Part shown: positions 6,443-16,929 of the stretch, piece after piece
How the letters are laid out: each line of letters begins with the position of its first letter
Numbering within the stretch: the first letter of the stretch is position 1
Assembly (NCBI RefSeq): GCF_014332695.1
Contig: NZ_MBUA01000023.1
Location: 517,542-581,541 of the forward strand
Length of the DNA: 64,000 bases
Source: Flavihumibacter stibioxidans
Lineage (GTDB): Bacteria > Bacteroidota > Bacteroidia > Chitinophagales > Chitinophagaceae
Direction of reading: 5' to 3'
Translations under genes and position numbers: made by a program
Notes under the pieces: generated by a model
What the model was told of the DNA's origin: nothing
What the model saw: only the letters and a program-made list of their open reading frames with translations
The model's database searches: none

Positions 6443-9100
6443 ATGAATCGCCTCCTCGCACTCACCATAACACTATTCATCGGTGCCTCCTCCGCGCACA
6501 GCCAATCCATCCCTCCTTATAAAAACCCGAAACTGCCCATAGAAACCAGGGTAAAAGACTTGCTGACGCGAATGACACCCGAAGAAAAATTCTGGCAGTT
6601 GTTCATGATCCCGGGCGACCTGGATAAGGCGGCACCAGAACAATACAGGAACGGATTATTCGGGTTCCAGGTCAGCGCCGCATCAAAGGGTGATGCAGGC
6701 GGACAACTACTCTCCTACAACACCTCCGAAGACCCGCTGGCACTGACCAGGAAAATCAATGCCATCCAGAAATATTTCGTGGAGCAAACCCGGTTAGGGA
6801 TTCCCGTTATAGCCTTCGATGAAGCCCTGCATGGTTTGGTGCGGGATGGCGCCACCGCCTTTCCGCAGGCAATAGCGCTGGCTGCCACCTGGGATACCAC
6901 ACTGATGGGCAAGGTTGCCCATGCCATCGCAACCGAAACCAAAGCGAGGGGAATACGCGATATCCTCACCCCCGTAGTGAATATCGCTGCCGACCCGCGC
7001 TGGGGCCGCACAGAGGAAACCTATGGCGAAGACCCCTTCCTTTCAAGTGCGATGGGAGTCAGCTTTGTAGGGGCTTTTGAACGAATGGGCATCATCACCA
7101 CTCCCAAACATTTTATCGCCAATGTGGGTGATGGCGGCCGCGACAGCTACCCGATCCATATGAATGAAAGATTGCTGGAAGAGATATACCTGCCCCCATT
7201 TAAGGCAGCCATTCAAAAGGGAGGCTCCCGATCCATCATGACATCCTACAACTCCCTGGACGGCATCGCCAGCTCTTCCAACCACTGGCTGCTGGAAGAA
7301 AAACTGAAAAAGGAATGGGGCTTTACCGGCTTTGTGATTTCCGATGCCAATGCCGTTGGTGGTGAAGTCGTATTACACAACACCTCAAAGGATTATGCCG
7401 AATCAGGTAAACACGCCATCAGCAACGGAATGGATGTCATCTTCCAGACCGATTACAACCATTACAAATTATTCCAGCCTCCCTTCCTGAATGGCGCCAT
7501 CGATTCCGGCCGCATCAACGACGCAGTGGCCCGGGTTTTACATGCAAAATTTGAACTGGGATTATTCGAACAGCCATATGTAACCGAAGACCTGGTGAAG
7601 GAGTTGCTCAAAAACAAAATCCATAAACCATTGGCCAGGCAGGCAGCAAGGGAGTCATTTGTCTTACTCAAAAATGCCGCCCATACACTGCCTTTAAACC
7701 CGGATATCAAAAGCATTGCCGTTATCGGCGCCGAAGCAATAGCAGGCAGACTGGGCGGCTACAGCGGTAAAGGCAATGGCACGGTCAACATGTTGGATGG
7801 CATCAGGCAAAGAGCGGGAAAGATTCGCGTTGAATTTGCAGAAGGAGCAGGTATCCAGGAAAGCAACTGGAACATAGTCCCGGCAACAGCCCTGAGTTCC
7901 GGGGGGCAACCCGGACTGAAAGCTGTCTATTTCAAAAATGTAAGCCTGGCGGGACCACCGGTACTCAGCCGGCAGGACAGGGAACTCAATTTTTCCTGGA
8001 CTCTCTTTGGTCCATCGGAAGAAACAGGCAACAATTTCTATTCCGCCAGATGGACGGGAAAGATCAGCGCACCCGAAACCGGTACCTTCAACATCGGACT
8101 GGATGGTAATGACGGCTACCGTTTATGGCTCGACAACAAACTGGTCATCGACAACTGGAGAAAACAAAGCTACCGCACCAGTTTAACGGATTTCAATTTT
8201 GAAAAGGGCAAGTCCTATGACATCAAAGTGGAGTTCCATGAGCCGGTGGCGAACGGAAGTATCCGACTGATCTGGACGGCGGCACAGCCAAACGATCGCC
8301 ATAAAAAAATCAGCGAGGCGGTGGCCCTCGCAAAGCGATCAGACATTGCCGTTATAGTGGCGGGTATTCATGAGGGTGAGTTCCAGGACCGCGCTTTTCT
8401 TTCCCTGCCCGGAGCACAGGAAGACCTGATCAGGGCGGTGGCTGCAACCGGTAAACCCGTGGTGGTATTGCTTACGGGAGGCAGCGCCATCACCATGAGC
8501 AACTGGCTCAACCAGGTAAATACCGTGATGATGGCCTGGTATCCCGGGGAAGAAGGCGGACATGCTGTGGCGGATGTGTTGTTCGGCGATTACAATCCGG
8601 CCGGCAGATTACCCATTACTTTCCCCGTGCACGAAAGCCAGCTCCCGCTGGTGTACAACCATAAGCCAACGGGCCGGGGTGATGACTACCACAACCTCAG
8701 CGGGCAACCCCTGTTCCCCTTCGGATATGGACTAAGTTATACTGATTTTGAATACAGCGATCTCCGTATGTCCTCCGCCAGCATCAAAGCCACAGACACT
8801 CTGCGCATCAGTTTCAAAGTCCGCAACACCGGTAAACTGGCCGGGGAAGAAGTGGTTCAGCTTTATGTCCGTGATCTGCTGTCCTCGGTAGCAAGGCCGG
8901 TGCTGGAACTAAAAGCCTTCCGCCGACTTCACCTGCAATCCGGTGAAAAAAGCCAGGTAAGTTTTACCATCGGCAGCGAAGAATTAAGCATGCTCAACCG
9001 GGAACTCCAAAGAGTGGTGGAACCGGGTGAATTCCGCTTCCTGATCGGATCTTCTTCCCGGGATATCCGGCTGAAAGGATCTGTAATCGTGCAGGAATAA
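6443..9100 (+). CDS. GH3 glycosidase with inserted PA14 domain
   Basis: This 885-residue exported enzyme (signal peptide to about residue 21) is a family 3 glycoside hydrolase of the BglX/xylosidase kind. Domain order: the GH3 barrel (about 30-370) with RGIRDILTPVVNIAADPRWG, the KHF substrate-binding motif and the nucleophile Asp301 in FVISDANAVGG; the alpha/beta sandwich (about 395-770), interrupted by a PA14 domain (about 490-615, DGNDGYRLWLDNKLVIDNW); and a C-terminal fibronectin-III-like domain (about 780-875). PA14 insertions shape the substrate pocket in this subgroup. Whether it cuts beta-glucosides or beta-xylosides cannot be told from sequence. A hairpin follows the stop at about 20 bp. 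Confidence 0.93.
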   Translation: MNRLLALTITLFIGASSAHSQSIPPYKNPKLPIETRVKDLLTRMTPEEKFWQLFMIPGDLDKAAPEQYRNGLFGFQVSAASKGDAGGQLLSYNTSEDPLALTRKINAIQKYFVEQTRLGIPVIAFDEALHGLVRDGATAFPQAIALAATWDTTLMGKVAHAIATETKARGIRDILTPVVNIAADPRWGRTEETYGEDPFLSSAMGVSFVGAFERMGIITTPKHFIANVGDGGRDSYPIHMNERLLEEIYLPPFKAAIQKGGSRSIMTSYNSLDGIASSSNHWLLEEKLKKEWGFTGFVISDANAVGGEVVLHNTSKDYAESGKHAISNGMDVIFQTDYNHYKLFQPPFLNGAIDSGRINDAVARVLHAKFELGLFEQPYVTEDLVKELLKNKIHKPLARQAARESFVLLKNAAHTLPLNPDIKSIAVIGAEAIAGRLGGYSGKGNGTVNMLDGIRQRAGKIRVEFAEGAGIQESNWNIVPATALSSGGQPGLKAVYFKNVSLAGPPVLSRQDRELNFSWTLFGPSEETGNNFYSARWTGKISAPETGTFNIGLDGNDGYRLWLDNKLVIDNWRKQSYRTSLTDFNFEKGKSYDIKVEFHEPVANGSIRLIWTAAQPNDRHKKISEAVALAKRSDIAVIVAGIHEGEFQDRAFLSLPGAQEDLIRAVAATGKPVVVLLTGGSAITMSNWLNQVNTVMMAWYPGEEGGHAVADVLFGDYNPAGRLPITFPVHESQLPLVYNHKPTGRGDDYHNLSGQPLFPFGYGLSYTDFEYSDLRMSSASIKATDTLRISFKVRNTGKLAGEEVVQLYVRDLLSSVARPVLELKAFRRLHLQSGEKSQVSFTIGSEELSMLNRELQRVVEPGEFRFLIGSSSRDIRLKGSVIVQE

Positions 9101-9119
9101 CGGTTACCCTCCAAACAAA

Positions 9120-9149
9120 AGCCGGCCGCTCCTCTCGGAACGACCGGCT
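9120..9149 (+). terminator. Terminator-like hairpin after GH3 gene
   Basis: A 13-bp stem with two mismatches (agccggccgctcc paired with ggaacgaccggct) encloses a TCTC loop, 20 bp after the GH3 stop. An A-run precedes the stem, but only a weak T-run follows, so intrinsic termination is likely but not certain. Confidence 0.5.
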
Positions 9150-9164
9150 GATTGCTACTAAGTA

Positions 9165-9260
9165 AGGTGTCTGACATGTGGTGTCTGACATGTAGTGTCT
9201 GACATCTATGATTTCTGAATCCGTAAATCTCAGATGTCAGACACCACATGTCAGACACCT
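9165..9260. repeat. Family B long inverted repeat, copy 2
   Basis: The left side has three 14-bp GGTGTCTGACAT-type units (9165-9207) and the right side two (9232-9260), around a 24-nt centre. The centre is nearly identical to that of copy 3 (one base differs), in the same orientation. It lies between the convergent ends of the GH3 and susD genes. The unequal unit number suggests gain or loss of units by slippage. Confidence 0.85.
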
Positions 9261-9265
9261 AAGTA

Positions 9266-11176
9266 TTATGGCTTCTGAGCCCACCAGAGCGGAGTCAGGT
9301 TATCATCCGGACCGCCCAATAAACCAACGGCCTGGTTGTAACCTGCCTGGTTGCTGGATGACAGGCTGGAAGGATACTTGATCCGCTGCGGGAAAAAATT
9401 CACCTGGCTGGTTTTGTAATTAGCCGCAGTCAGTGCAGGCATGTTAACCAGTGGTCTTTCAATGGCCGGGTTCTCAAAGAACGGCAGGCCAAGGCGACGG
9501 TGATCATTCCAGGTTTCCAGGGGAAGCCATGGGTTCTGGGCAATGAATTTCTGGGTGATGATCTTGGTGATGAGATCATTACGAACCGCGCCACCCTTGT
9601 ACAGGTTGTTTACAGGGTAGTTAACAGTAACTGTACCAGGAGTATTCGTATAACCATTAACGTAAGTCATGGTCCGGGTGTTTCCGGGTTCAGCAGTATG
9701 TGTCCAGCTTACAGAAGTACCATTCCTGTTGTAGGAAGTAGATGCCTTGTAGGCTGCAGCAAAATTGCTCACGCCCCAATACTCAAAGCTGGCACTGATA
9801 CCTGCTTCATACGCATCTTGTCCGGACATAGGTACGGCCCATCCGCGGGCAGCGCCTTCCGCCAGCAGGAAATAAGTTTCCCAGTTGGCGAAGAACATGC
9901 GCTTGTTGGAACTATTCCTGAACTTATGGGCCAGCCTTGGCATAGCACCATTGTAAGCACGCACCTGGTTTTTGGCACCCTTGGAACCCCAGTCGCCATT
10001 CACGGAAGCATTCCAGGTATTCTTGGCATCAATGGTCTTCACCACGGCACCCGCATCATCCACGAGGTTACGCTGGGTAGTCTTTGCCGACTGGTCCCAT
10101 GATGGATAAGCATTGAAATCAGGATTGGTCACATCGCCCGGAATCACGAAGGCCTTATATGCCCTGGGATCCACGATCTCAGGCAAACCATCCAGCCAGT
10201 ATCCTGCATAAGGATCGTTGGTCATGGAAGTGAAGTGGTCATCCAGCTTCAGGCCGATATAGTCAATCGGCTTAATGGCGGCAATTTTGTCTGCACCCGT
10301 TACCTGGTCTGCAGTCGGAATTCCACCCAAACCAATCATCACTTTGTGCTGGGTAGCAGAAAGCGGGAAGTAGTTCCACTCCCTGGTCATCACACCAGTA
10401 AGCGCATCCCATCCAGTTTTCTCCTGGATCTGGTAGTTCTCACCAGCAGTTAACAACAATGGCAGGGCAGCCGCCGCTTCAAACTCGGACTTGGCCTTGG
10501 TCTGGTCAACTTCAGAGAGGCGCATGGCCAAACGCAGCCGCATGGAGTTGGCATATTTCTGCCACTTCGCATAATCAAAGCCGTAAGCCAGGTCGAATTT
10601 GGCATCCGGCTTGGTAGCCTGAAGATCCAATTTGGAAGAAGCGTCTTTCAGTTCCTCCAGCATGAAATAGTAAACATCCTTTACGGAACTGAATTCGGGG
10701 TTGGTGCCCTGGAAAGCATTCACCGGAATAGGTCCGAATGTATCGGCCAGTTCACTCATCAGGTAAGCCCTCCAGATACGCGCAATCTGCATCAGGTTGT
10801 TGGTGTAGGACTTGCCGGTACCATTGGCAATCTGCCGCTCGGCTACCTGAATACCAGTGGTGATGGCATTGAGCCAGCCACCCATATATCCACTGCCGTA
10901 ATAATCACTGGACCAGCCGTCGTTATGGGTCCCGGTGGAAATACCACCACCCAGTTGCTGGTGTCCGGCGGTTTTCCAGTACAGCACGAAGATTCGCTCA
11001 GCAATGTGCGGATCCTGCTGTGCGCTCATGATGGCATTGTTAATAAAATATTCTACCTGTACCTGGTCTTCAGTCACCAGGTAGGGGTCTTCGTTTATTT
11101 CTTCAAATTTGCTGCAGCCAGACAACACAGAGGTCGATAGAGCCAGCATGGCAGCGTATTTATATAATGCTTTCAT
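9266..11176 (-). CDS. SusD/RagB-family outer-membrane lipoprotein
   Basis: This 636-residue lipoprotein has signal peptide and lipobox LSGC (Cys21), and starts its mature part with the SusD-like CSKFEEINEDPY. The helical TPR-like body and the absence of some canonical SusD motifs fit the SusD-like_2 branch. It caps the partner SusC barrel and binds the glycan at the cell surface. The C-terminal LPLETWNDHRRLGLPFFENP is typical of the branch. It follows susC by 18 bp in the same direction. The substrate is unknown; the neighbouring GH29 and GH3 enzymes suggest a fucose-containing or beta-linked glycan. Confidence 0.93.
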   Translation of the reverse strand: MKALYKYAAMLALSTSVLSGCSKFEEINEDPYLVTEDQVQVEYFINNAIMSAQQDPHIAERIFVLYWKTAGHQQLGGGISTGTHNDGWSSDYYGSGYMGGWLNAITTGIQVAERQIANGTGKSYTNNLMQIARIWRAYLMSELADTFGPIPVNAFQGTNPEFSSVKDVYYFMLEELKDASSKLDLQATKPDAKFDLAYGFDYAKWQKYANSMRLRLAMRLSEVDQTKAKSEFEAAAALPLLLTAGENYQIQEKTGWDALTGVMTREWNYFPLSATQHKVMIGLGGIPTADQVTGADKIAAIKPIDYIGLKLDDHFTSMTNDPYAGYWLDGLPEIVDPRAYKAFVIPGDVTNPDFNAYPSWDQSAKTTQRNLVDDAGAVVKTIDAKNTWNASVNGDWGSKGAKNQVRAYNGAMPRLAHKFRNSSNKRMFFANWETYFLLAEGAARGWAVPMSGQDAYEAGISASFEYWGVSNFAAAYKASTSYNRNGTSVSWTHTAEPGNTRTMTYVNGYTNTPGTVTVNYPVNNLYKGGAVRNDLITKIITQKFIAQNPWLPLETWNDHRRLGLPFFENPAIERPLVNMPALTAANYKTSQVNFFPQRIKYPSSLSSSNQAGYNQAVGLLGGPDDNLTPLWWAQKP

Positions 11177-11194
11177 ATTAAATATTATTATGAA

Positions 11195-14100
11195 TTAGAA
11201 ACCAATATTTACACTGAGCAGGAAGCTTCTCATGGTAGGGAAGGCTCCGCTCTCAAAACCTACAGCATTTGAACCCGTTGCAAATACAGACTCAGGATCG
11301 ATACCATTCAGATGGCTCTTGATCATCCATACGTTGTTGCAGGACAGGGCGATACGTGCAGACTGCAAAGGTGTTTTTGCCAACATTGATTTAGCGAACT
11401 GATAGCTTAACTGTACATTTCTCAACCTGATATTGGTTGCATCATACGTATAGGCTTCTCCTACACCGAGGTTACCCAGGGTGGAGATCTGGCTATAATA
11501 CAGCTGCGGAGTAACCGCAATAGTACTCTTGGCATAACCACCGGCACCATCCTGGATAACACCATCCACTACAAATGTTTCACGCTTTCCACCGGGAGCA
11601 GTTACTTCTGCTACACCAAAACGCTGAAGACTGGTATTGGAGGCAGAGAAGATCTCACCACCCAGCCTGGCATCCACCAGGAAGGAAAGTCCGAAATTTT
11701 TGTAATTGAAAGTATTGGTTACACCCAATAAACCTTTGGCCTGCTGGTTACCCAGCAAAGACAGGGTCGTTGTACGCTGGGGAAGACCGTTAGAGTTTAA
11801 CAGCAACTGGCCATGGAACGGGCTTGCAGGATCATCCACCCGCAGGTACCTGGTACCATAGATATCACCATACAAAGCACCGGTATTGGCACGAATAAAC
11901 AGGTCGTCAAAAACACCCAGGTCATACCTGTTTACATCCAGGTTGCTGGCCAGGTCAACGATTTTATTCTCGTTGCGGGAGTAGTTGGCGGTGATATTCC
12001 AGGTGAGTGACTTAGGATTGTTCAGCACACGGTAGTCGAGCATAAACTCAATACCCTTGTTCTGGATATTACCGGCATTGACAATTCTTCCGCTATAACC
12101 ACTGAGCGGGTCCATCGGAATGGTAATGAGCTGGTTGGTAGCGTTTGACTTATACCAGGTGAAATCAAGTCCCAGCCTGTTGTTCAGGAAACGGCTTTCC
12201 ACACCAAACTCGAGGTTTTTATTCAATTCGCTCCTTACTGCTTCATTCTTTAAAGTTCCGATCCTGGAAGCAACCGTAGTACCATTGGGGCCGCGGCCGA
12301 TGCTATAGCCATTGTACAGGTTAAACGGATTCAGGTCATTACCCACAGAAGCATGGGATGCCCGCAGCTTCAGGTAACTCAGCCAGGAAGGCGTATTGGC
12401 ACCCATGGTTTCCATCATGTCTGTGAAGACATAAGAAAGGCTGAAAGAGGGATAGAAATAAGAACGGTTTTCCTTACTCAGGGCAGACGACCAGTCGTTA
12501 CGGAAGGTCATATCCAGGTAAATGAATCCGTTATAATTAACTCCCAGGGAGCCATATACAGAGTTGATCTTTTTCCTGAAGAGGGACTGTGAAATACCAG
12601 GTGCATTCACACCGTTGGTCAGGGAGAACACATCGGGCACCTCAAGCTGTCCGGTTGACACACCGATATTGGTGCTTTTGGCATCCATCAGGTTTCCACC
12701 CACTGTAACAACACCACCAAATTTACCGATCACATCGTCTTTTTTCGCAGTGATCAGGGCGCTGTAGTTGGTTTCTGAAAAAGTCTGGCGGGTTTCGCTG
12801 TATTCATTGGCGCGATTGCTACCGGCATATACTTTACGCTGCGTGGTAGTGGTATAGATATCGCTACCAGCCTTGATTTCAGCATCCAGCCAGTCGGTAA
12901 ACGCATACTTTACGGAACCGTTCATGAGGAAACGGTTTCTTACATCCTCGTTCAGGTTATAGGCGGCGTTCCAGTATGGGTTGTTCTGCCAGCCGGGGGC
13001 ACCCTGGTACCAGATCATCTTACCATCCTGGTTTTTCGTTTGTGCGAAATCGTTAATATTCATGGAACGTGGCATGGTGTATAAAGTAAATACATTGCTC
13101 ACATCACGACCATTGATGGGACGGTTAAAACCGGAAGTGTTATTGTATGACACTTTCATGTCAGTCGTCCAGCGATTGTTCTTACCAAATTTGGTAGTAG
13201 CCCTGGTAGTGAAGTTGGTACGCTCCAACTGGTTGTTGGGGATGATGCTTTTATCAATCCAGCGACCCAGGGAACTATACACAGCGGTATTGCCAAACTG
13301 TTGCTGGAAAGCCAGGTTATAACTCTGGGTGGTACCCTGACGAAGGAAATTGTCCACGTTGTCGTGTGAAGTAGTCAGCGGAGCAGTAGTACCGTCCCAC
13401 TTGGTAACCGATTGGCCAGTGGCCAGCGGACCCCAGCTTAACTGGCTGGTAGCATCAAAAATGTTTTCATTACCCTGACCGAAACTGTTCTGGATATCAG
13501 GCTTCATGAAGATATTCTCCACACCCTGGTTCATGGTGAAGCTGATACCCAGGCCATTCTGCTTGCGGCCTGATTTGGTGGTAATCAGGATAACACCATT
13601 ACCGGCGCGGGAACCATAGAGCGCTGCGGCAGACGGTCCTTTCAGAATGGACATGCTTTCGATATCTTCCGCGTTGATATCACCCAGGCCATTACCCCGG
13701 TCGAAGCCAGCGCTCCAGTAACCGTTCTCGGTTGTACCGGTGAAGTTGTCAATGGGAGTACCATCCACCACAATCAGGGGCTGGTTGCTTCCGTTCAGGG
13801 AGCTGTTACCACGCAGTACAATTTTGGAAGAACCACCCGCACCATTACTGGAGCGAACTACCTGCAAACCCGCCACCTTACCGGTCAGGGCGTTGGCGAG
13901 GTTGGTCTCACGGGCATCTGCCAGCGCAGTTCCCTTAACTTCCTGAACCGCATAACCCAGGGACTTTTTCTGGCGCTTGATACCCAGGGCAGTAACCACC
14001 ACCTCATCGAGGTTTCCCGAACCTGCCTGCAATACCACATCAAAATTGCTGTTGGCTCCAACAGTAATTTCCTGGTTCAGAAAATTGATGGCACTGATCA

Positions 14101-14321
14101 CCAGAATGGAATTGGCATCATTTACGGCAAGATGAAAAATACCGTTTTCATCTGTAGTACTACCGTTGGTAGTTCCCTTTTCATAGAATCGAAGCACCAA
14201 TAACAGGTGCCCCCTTGTTGTCCTTAACCGTTCCTGATACTATTTTTTGCTGAGCCTCGGAAATGGCTGCACAAAAAACCAGCATGAGAAACAACAACAA
14301 CCGCTGTGTCGTTTTTTTCAT
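11195..14321 (-). CDS. SusC/RagA TonB-dependent transporter, apparent frameshift
   Basis: This is a TonB-linked glycan importer. The barrel and plug are complete: DEVVVTALGIKRQKKSLGYAVQ, the plug with GNGVILITTK, and a C-terminal strand ending LLSVNIGF. The long open frame begins at 14200 without a signal peptide. On the same strand, ATG 14321 opens a perfect signal peptide (hydrophobic LLLFLMLVFCAAISEAQQ) and the usual start of the carboxypeptidase-like domain (VSGTVKDNKGAPVIGASI). That frame then meets a TGA, while the next frame continues YEKGTTNGSTTDENG. Removing one base near 14183-14190 joins the two cleanly. So the gene is either a fresh frameshift mutant, phase-variable, or carries a sequencing error. 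It lies 54 bp downstream of the ROK gene and upstream of susD. Confidence 0.88.
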
Positions 14322-14375
14322 TGCAGTCAATTTTGATTTATAATTAGTGTGTGAAGCGACATTTGGTTAATGGGT

Positions 14376-15590
14376 TTAAATGGCAAATGGATGCTGTGTG
14401 GACTCAATAAACTCATCCTGGTGTTTATCCAGGTGCTCTACCACCAGCGCCGCAGCGCCGATCAGTTCAGCATGATCATTAAACTTAGACAGTTCCAAAC
14501 TCGTATAAGCTGCCAGCCTCGGAATACAATACCTGTTCAATGCCTGTTGCACGGGTGCCAGCCACAGCTTTCCTGCCCGGGCACCACGACCGCTCAGAAT
14601 GATCACTTCCGGATTCATGATATGGATCAGGATGGCGATACCTCTTCCTATATCATAAGCCGCCTGTGATAACAACTCAATACTGTACTGGTCTCCGTTT
14701 TTTGCTGCCTGGATAATTACATTGCAGGCTTCTTCAAAATCCTCCGGCACGGATTTAATGGAACTAACCTGCCCGCTCTTTAAACCTTCCCGCAGCTTTT
14801 CCAGCACTACCCGCATCGAAGCCTCTGTTTCCAGGCATCCGCTTTTCCCGCAACTGCAGAGCTTATTGTTATTGAAAATTGGTATATGGCTGAATTCCCC
14901 CGCGAAGCCATTATACCCCCTGAACAGCTCACCGTTCACAATCATACCCAACCCAACACCCCAGTTGATATTGATCACCATCGCGTTGTTCTTCCCGCGG
15001 GCAGCACCCAGTCGAAACTCCGCCAGCGCAATCAGGCTTGAATCATTATCTATATAGGTAGGCAAACCGGTTTCCCGTTCCACCCGTTTATTGATGCTTT
15101 CTCCCCCATTGTCGAGATACGAATAATTGATTCCCCGGGTTACATCCACAAATCCAGGCATGCCGATACCAATGCCAACAATCTTCTCCCGGCCAATACC
15201 CGACTGGTTCACATAGCGATTGATTTCACCGATCAATATGGACAGGGAATCTTTATGGATTTCAAGGTCGAGATTGAATTTTTCCACCTGCAGAATTTCA
15301 TACTTCTGCAAGTCCACCAGCCCGATACGCGTGATCAACTGGTCCATGGCAACCGAAACCACGTACATTTTCTGTGGCGACAAAGCATATAACAATGGTC
15401 TCCTTCCGCCGGTGGAAGGCGCATAACCCTTTTCTTCCACCATTCCTTCCTCGACCATCTCTGTCAGGATTCGGGTAGTAAGCGGAATGCTTTTCTCAAT
15501 CCGGGTACTGATATCCGTACCGGATAATACATTGCCAAAGGACAATTCCTTCAGAATTTTACTCTTATAAATGTCGGACTTACTAGCCAT
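14376..15590 (-). CDS. ROK-family transcriptional regulator
   Basis: This 404-residue protein has an N-terminal winged helix (about 1-75, ending in STGGRRPLLY) and a ROK sugar-kinase-like domain. The zinc-binding motif CSCGKSGCLE and the GEFSHIPI segment mark the ROK family. The GIGIGMPGFVD and NWGVGLGMIVNGEL segments form the nucleotide or sugar pocket. Proteins of this shape (NagC/XylR type) repress sugar genes until a sugar ligand binds. It stands directly upstream of, and in line with, susC and susD, so it probably controls the fucosidase/GH3/Sus locus. The upstream gap is very AT-rich and probably holds its promoter. Confidence 0.92.
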   Translation of the reverse strand: MASKSDIYKSKILKELSFGNVLSGTDISTRIEKSIPLTTRILTEMVEEGMVEEKGYAPSTGGRRPLLYALSPQKMYVVSVAMDQLITRIGLVDLQKYEILQVEKFNLDLEIHKDSLSILIGEINRYVNQSGIGREKIVGIGIGMPGFVDVTRGINYSYLDNGGESINKRVERETGLPTYIDNDSSLIALAEFRLGAARGKNNAMVININWGVGLGMIVNGELFRGYNGFAGEFSHIPIFNNNKLCSCGKSGCLETEASMRVVLEKLREGLKSGQVSSIKSVPEDFEEACNVIIQAAKNGDQYSIELLSQAAYDIGRGIAILIHIMNPEVIILSGRGARAGKLWLAPVQQALNRYCIPRLAAYTSLELSKFNDHAELIGAAALVVEHLDKHQDEFIESTQHPFAI

Positions 15591-16136
15591 CGTTAGTGTA
15601 AATATTGTTAATCTTTATGAAACTTTCTAATTTTTTTAATAACTATTAATTAAAATGGAAAGACTCCTTGGAGCTTACCAATATTTCTGATGAAAGTGTG
15701 GGAAATGGTAAAAAAAGCACGAAAGATGCTAAGAAATTAATTACCAAAGTTTTATGGTTCGGATGAGCCAGGTGGGAGCGACAGAAAACGAAAAAGGGGA
15801 AAAATTCTGTTAAATACGGCACGGTTTTGGAGAACTTCTATGACTGTTGCCCCATTGAATTTTTGCCGCTGACTAAAGAAGAGTTGAATCAGAAAAGCGT
15901 AATCGGTACAGGCTAAAAATAAAAAAGGGGTCAGAATAGACATTCAACCCCGTTTTTAAAATCCAATATCCTATGAAAAACCAATACAATAATAGAGGTT
16001 TTCACTTATATATGCAAGTATTTTTAAAAATCAAGTAAAAATACTCAGGACCTTTTTTCCTTTGAGAGTAAGGCTCTCACAGGTTTTGGCCTTTTTTATT
16101 AAACTATTTTCCGGATCTCCTCAGGCCCGCCTCAAC
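15591..16136. other. Intergenic region, no clear gene
   Basis: This AT-rich gap separates the ROK and T9SS genes. No convincing gene is seen. On the plus strand a 49-codon open stretch (15767-15916) without an ATG ends in a protein-like tail (PIEFLPLTKEELNQKS) and may be the remains of a gene. A hairpin follows it at 15921-15957. A 21-codon reading frame from ATG 15974 (MKNQYNNRGFHLYMQ...) is too short to judge. Confidence 0.4.
15921..15957 (+). terminator. Hairpin with A-run and T-run
   Basis: GGGGT (15927-15931) pairs with ACCCC (15947-15951) around a 15-nt loop. The stem is preceded by six A and followed by G and five T, so it could end transcription in either direction. It lies just after the gene-like tail that ends at 15916. 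Confidence 0.4.
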
Positions 16137-16829
16137 TCAGTTTTTCAACAGCTTCTCGGTCATCACACGTCCCGTTTCCATCTGCGTGATCGTTATGATA
16201 TACATGCCTTTCTCCAGGTTGGATACATCCACGGTCTGTAATCCCGCAGTGAGTTTCAGGTTCAGTCGTGTTTTTCCATTCTGATCGGTCAGCACCAGAT
16301 CCAGCGCCTGTTCCGACCGGACAATAAGCATATTGTCAACGGGATTGGGATAGAACCTGCAGGTCATGTCCCCGGAAAAACTGGTGGCCGCCAGCCGCGA
16401 AAAATAAGAAGTGCCATCCGCATGCACCCATTTCAACCGGTAATGACTCTTCCCCCTTAAGGGCAATTCATCCACAAACCGTCCACCGGCAGAATCCTGC
16501 CGCAGGACCGCCACTACTTCAAAGGGCCCATCCGGATAAACCGACCGCTCAACATTAAAATAACCACCTTTATAGGCATGCCCGGTTGTCCAGGACAGCA
16601 TGACCTTCCCCTGGGATGTCATCACAGGATCTTCCAGTTTAATGACCAGTGGATTGGTAGATGGTTGTGTTTTGGAGGATACAGTCCGGGATATACCGGA
16701 ACCCATTCCGGGGTTAACAGGAACTGCCGCCCGGTCTGGTCCGGTTTCGGCAACAATAATGGGCTGGCCGGCAAGTTTCGTCGCATGACATAAAACTGCC
16801 AGTAGAATAGTAAGGGTTAGTATTCGCAT
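16137..16829 (-). CDS. T9SS-sorted secreted protein
   Basis: This 230-residue protein has a signal peptide (to about residue 22), a linker, a beta-sandwich of the kind found next to sorting domains (LSWTTGHAYKGGYFNVERS), and a C-terminal type IX secretion sorting domain (about 150-230: CRFYPNPVDNMLIVRSE, then SNLEKGMYIITI and a basic end EKLLKN). It should be exported to the surface by the Por/type IX system and its tail cleaved. No catalytic domain is present, so its role is unknown; adhesion or a structural part is possible. It is divergent from mgsA across 100 bp. Confidence 0.85.
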   Translation of the reverse strand: MRILTLTILLAVLCHATKLAGQPIIVAETGPDRAAVPVNPGMGSGISRTVSSKTQPSTNPLVIKLEDPVMTSQGKVMLSWTTGHAYKGGYFNVERSVYPDGPFEVVAVLRQDSAGGRFVDELPLRGKSHYRLKWVHADGTSYFSRLAATSFSGDMTCRFYPNPVDNMLIVRSEQALDLVLTDQNGKTRLNLKLTAGLQTVDVSNLEKGMYIITITQMETGRVMTEKLLKN

Positions 16830-16929
16830 AGTCTGGTCCGTGAGACTGTGGATAAGATGTGAACAATTATTGTGCCGAATAGAGATTTAGCGTGATCTTT
16901 AGCAGGAATTTATTTACAGACAAGCAAGT

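Noticed and set aside
15752..15943. Minus-strand 63-codon frame
   Set aside because: Composition follows the AT-rich gap, it begins inside a hairpin, and no family is recognised.
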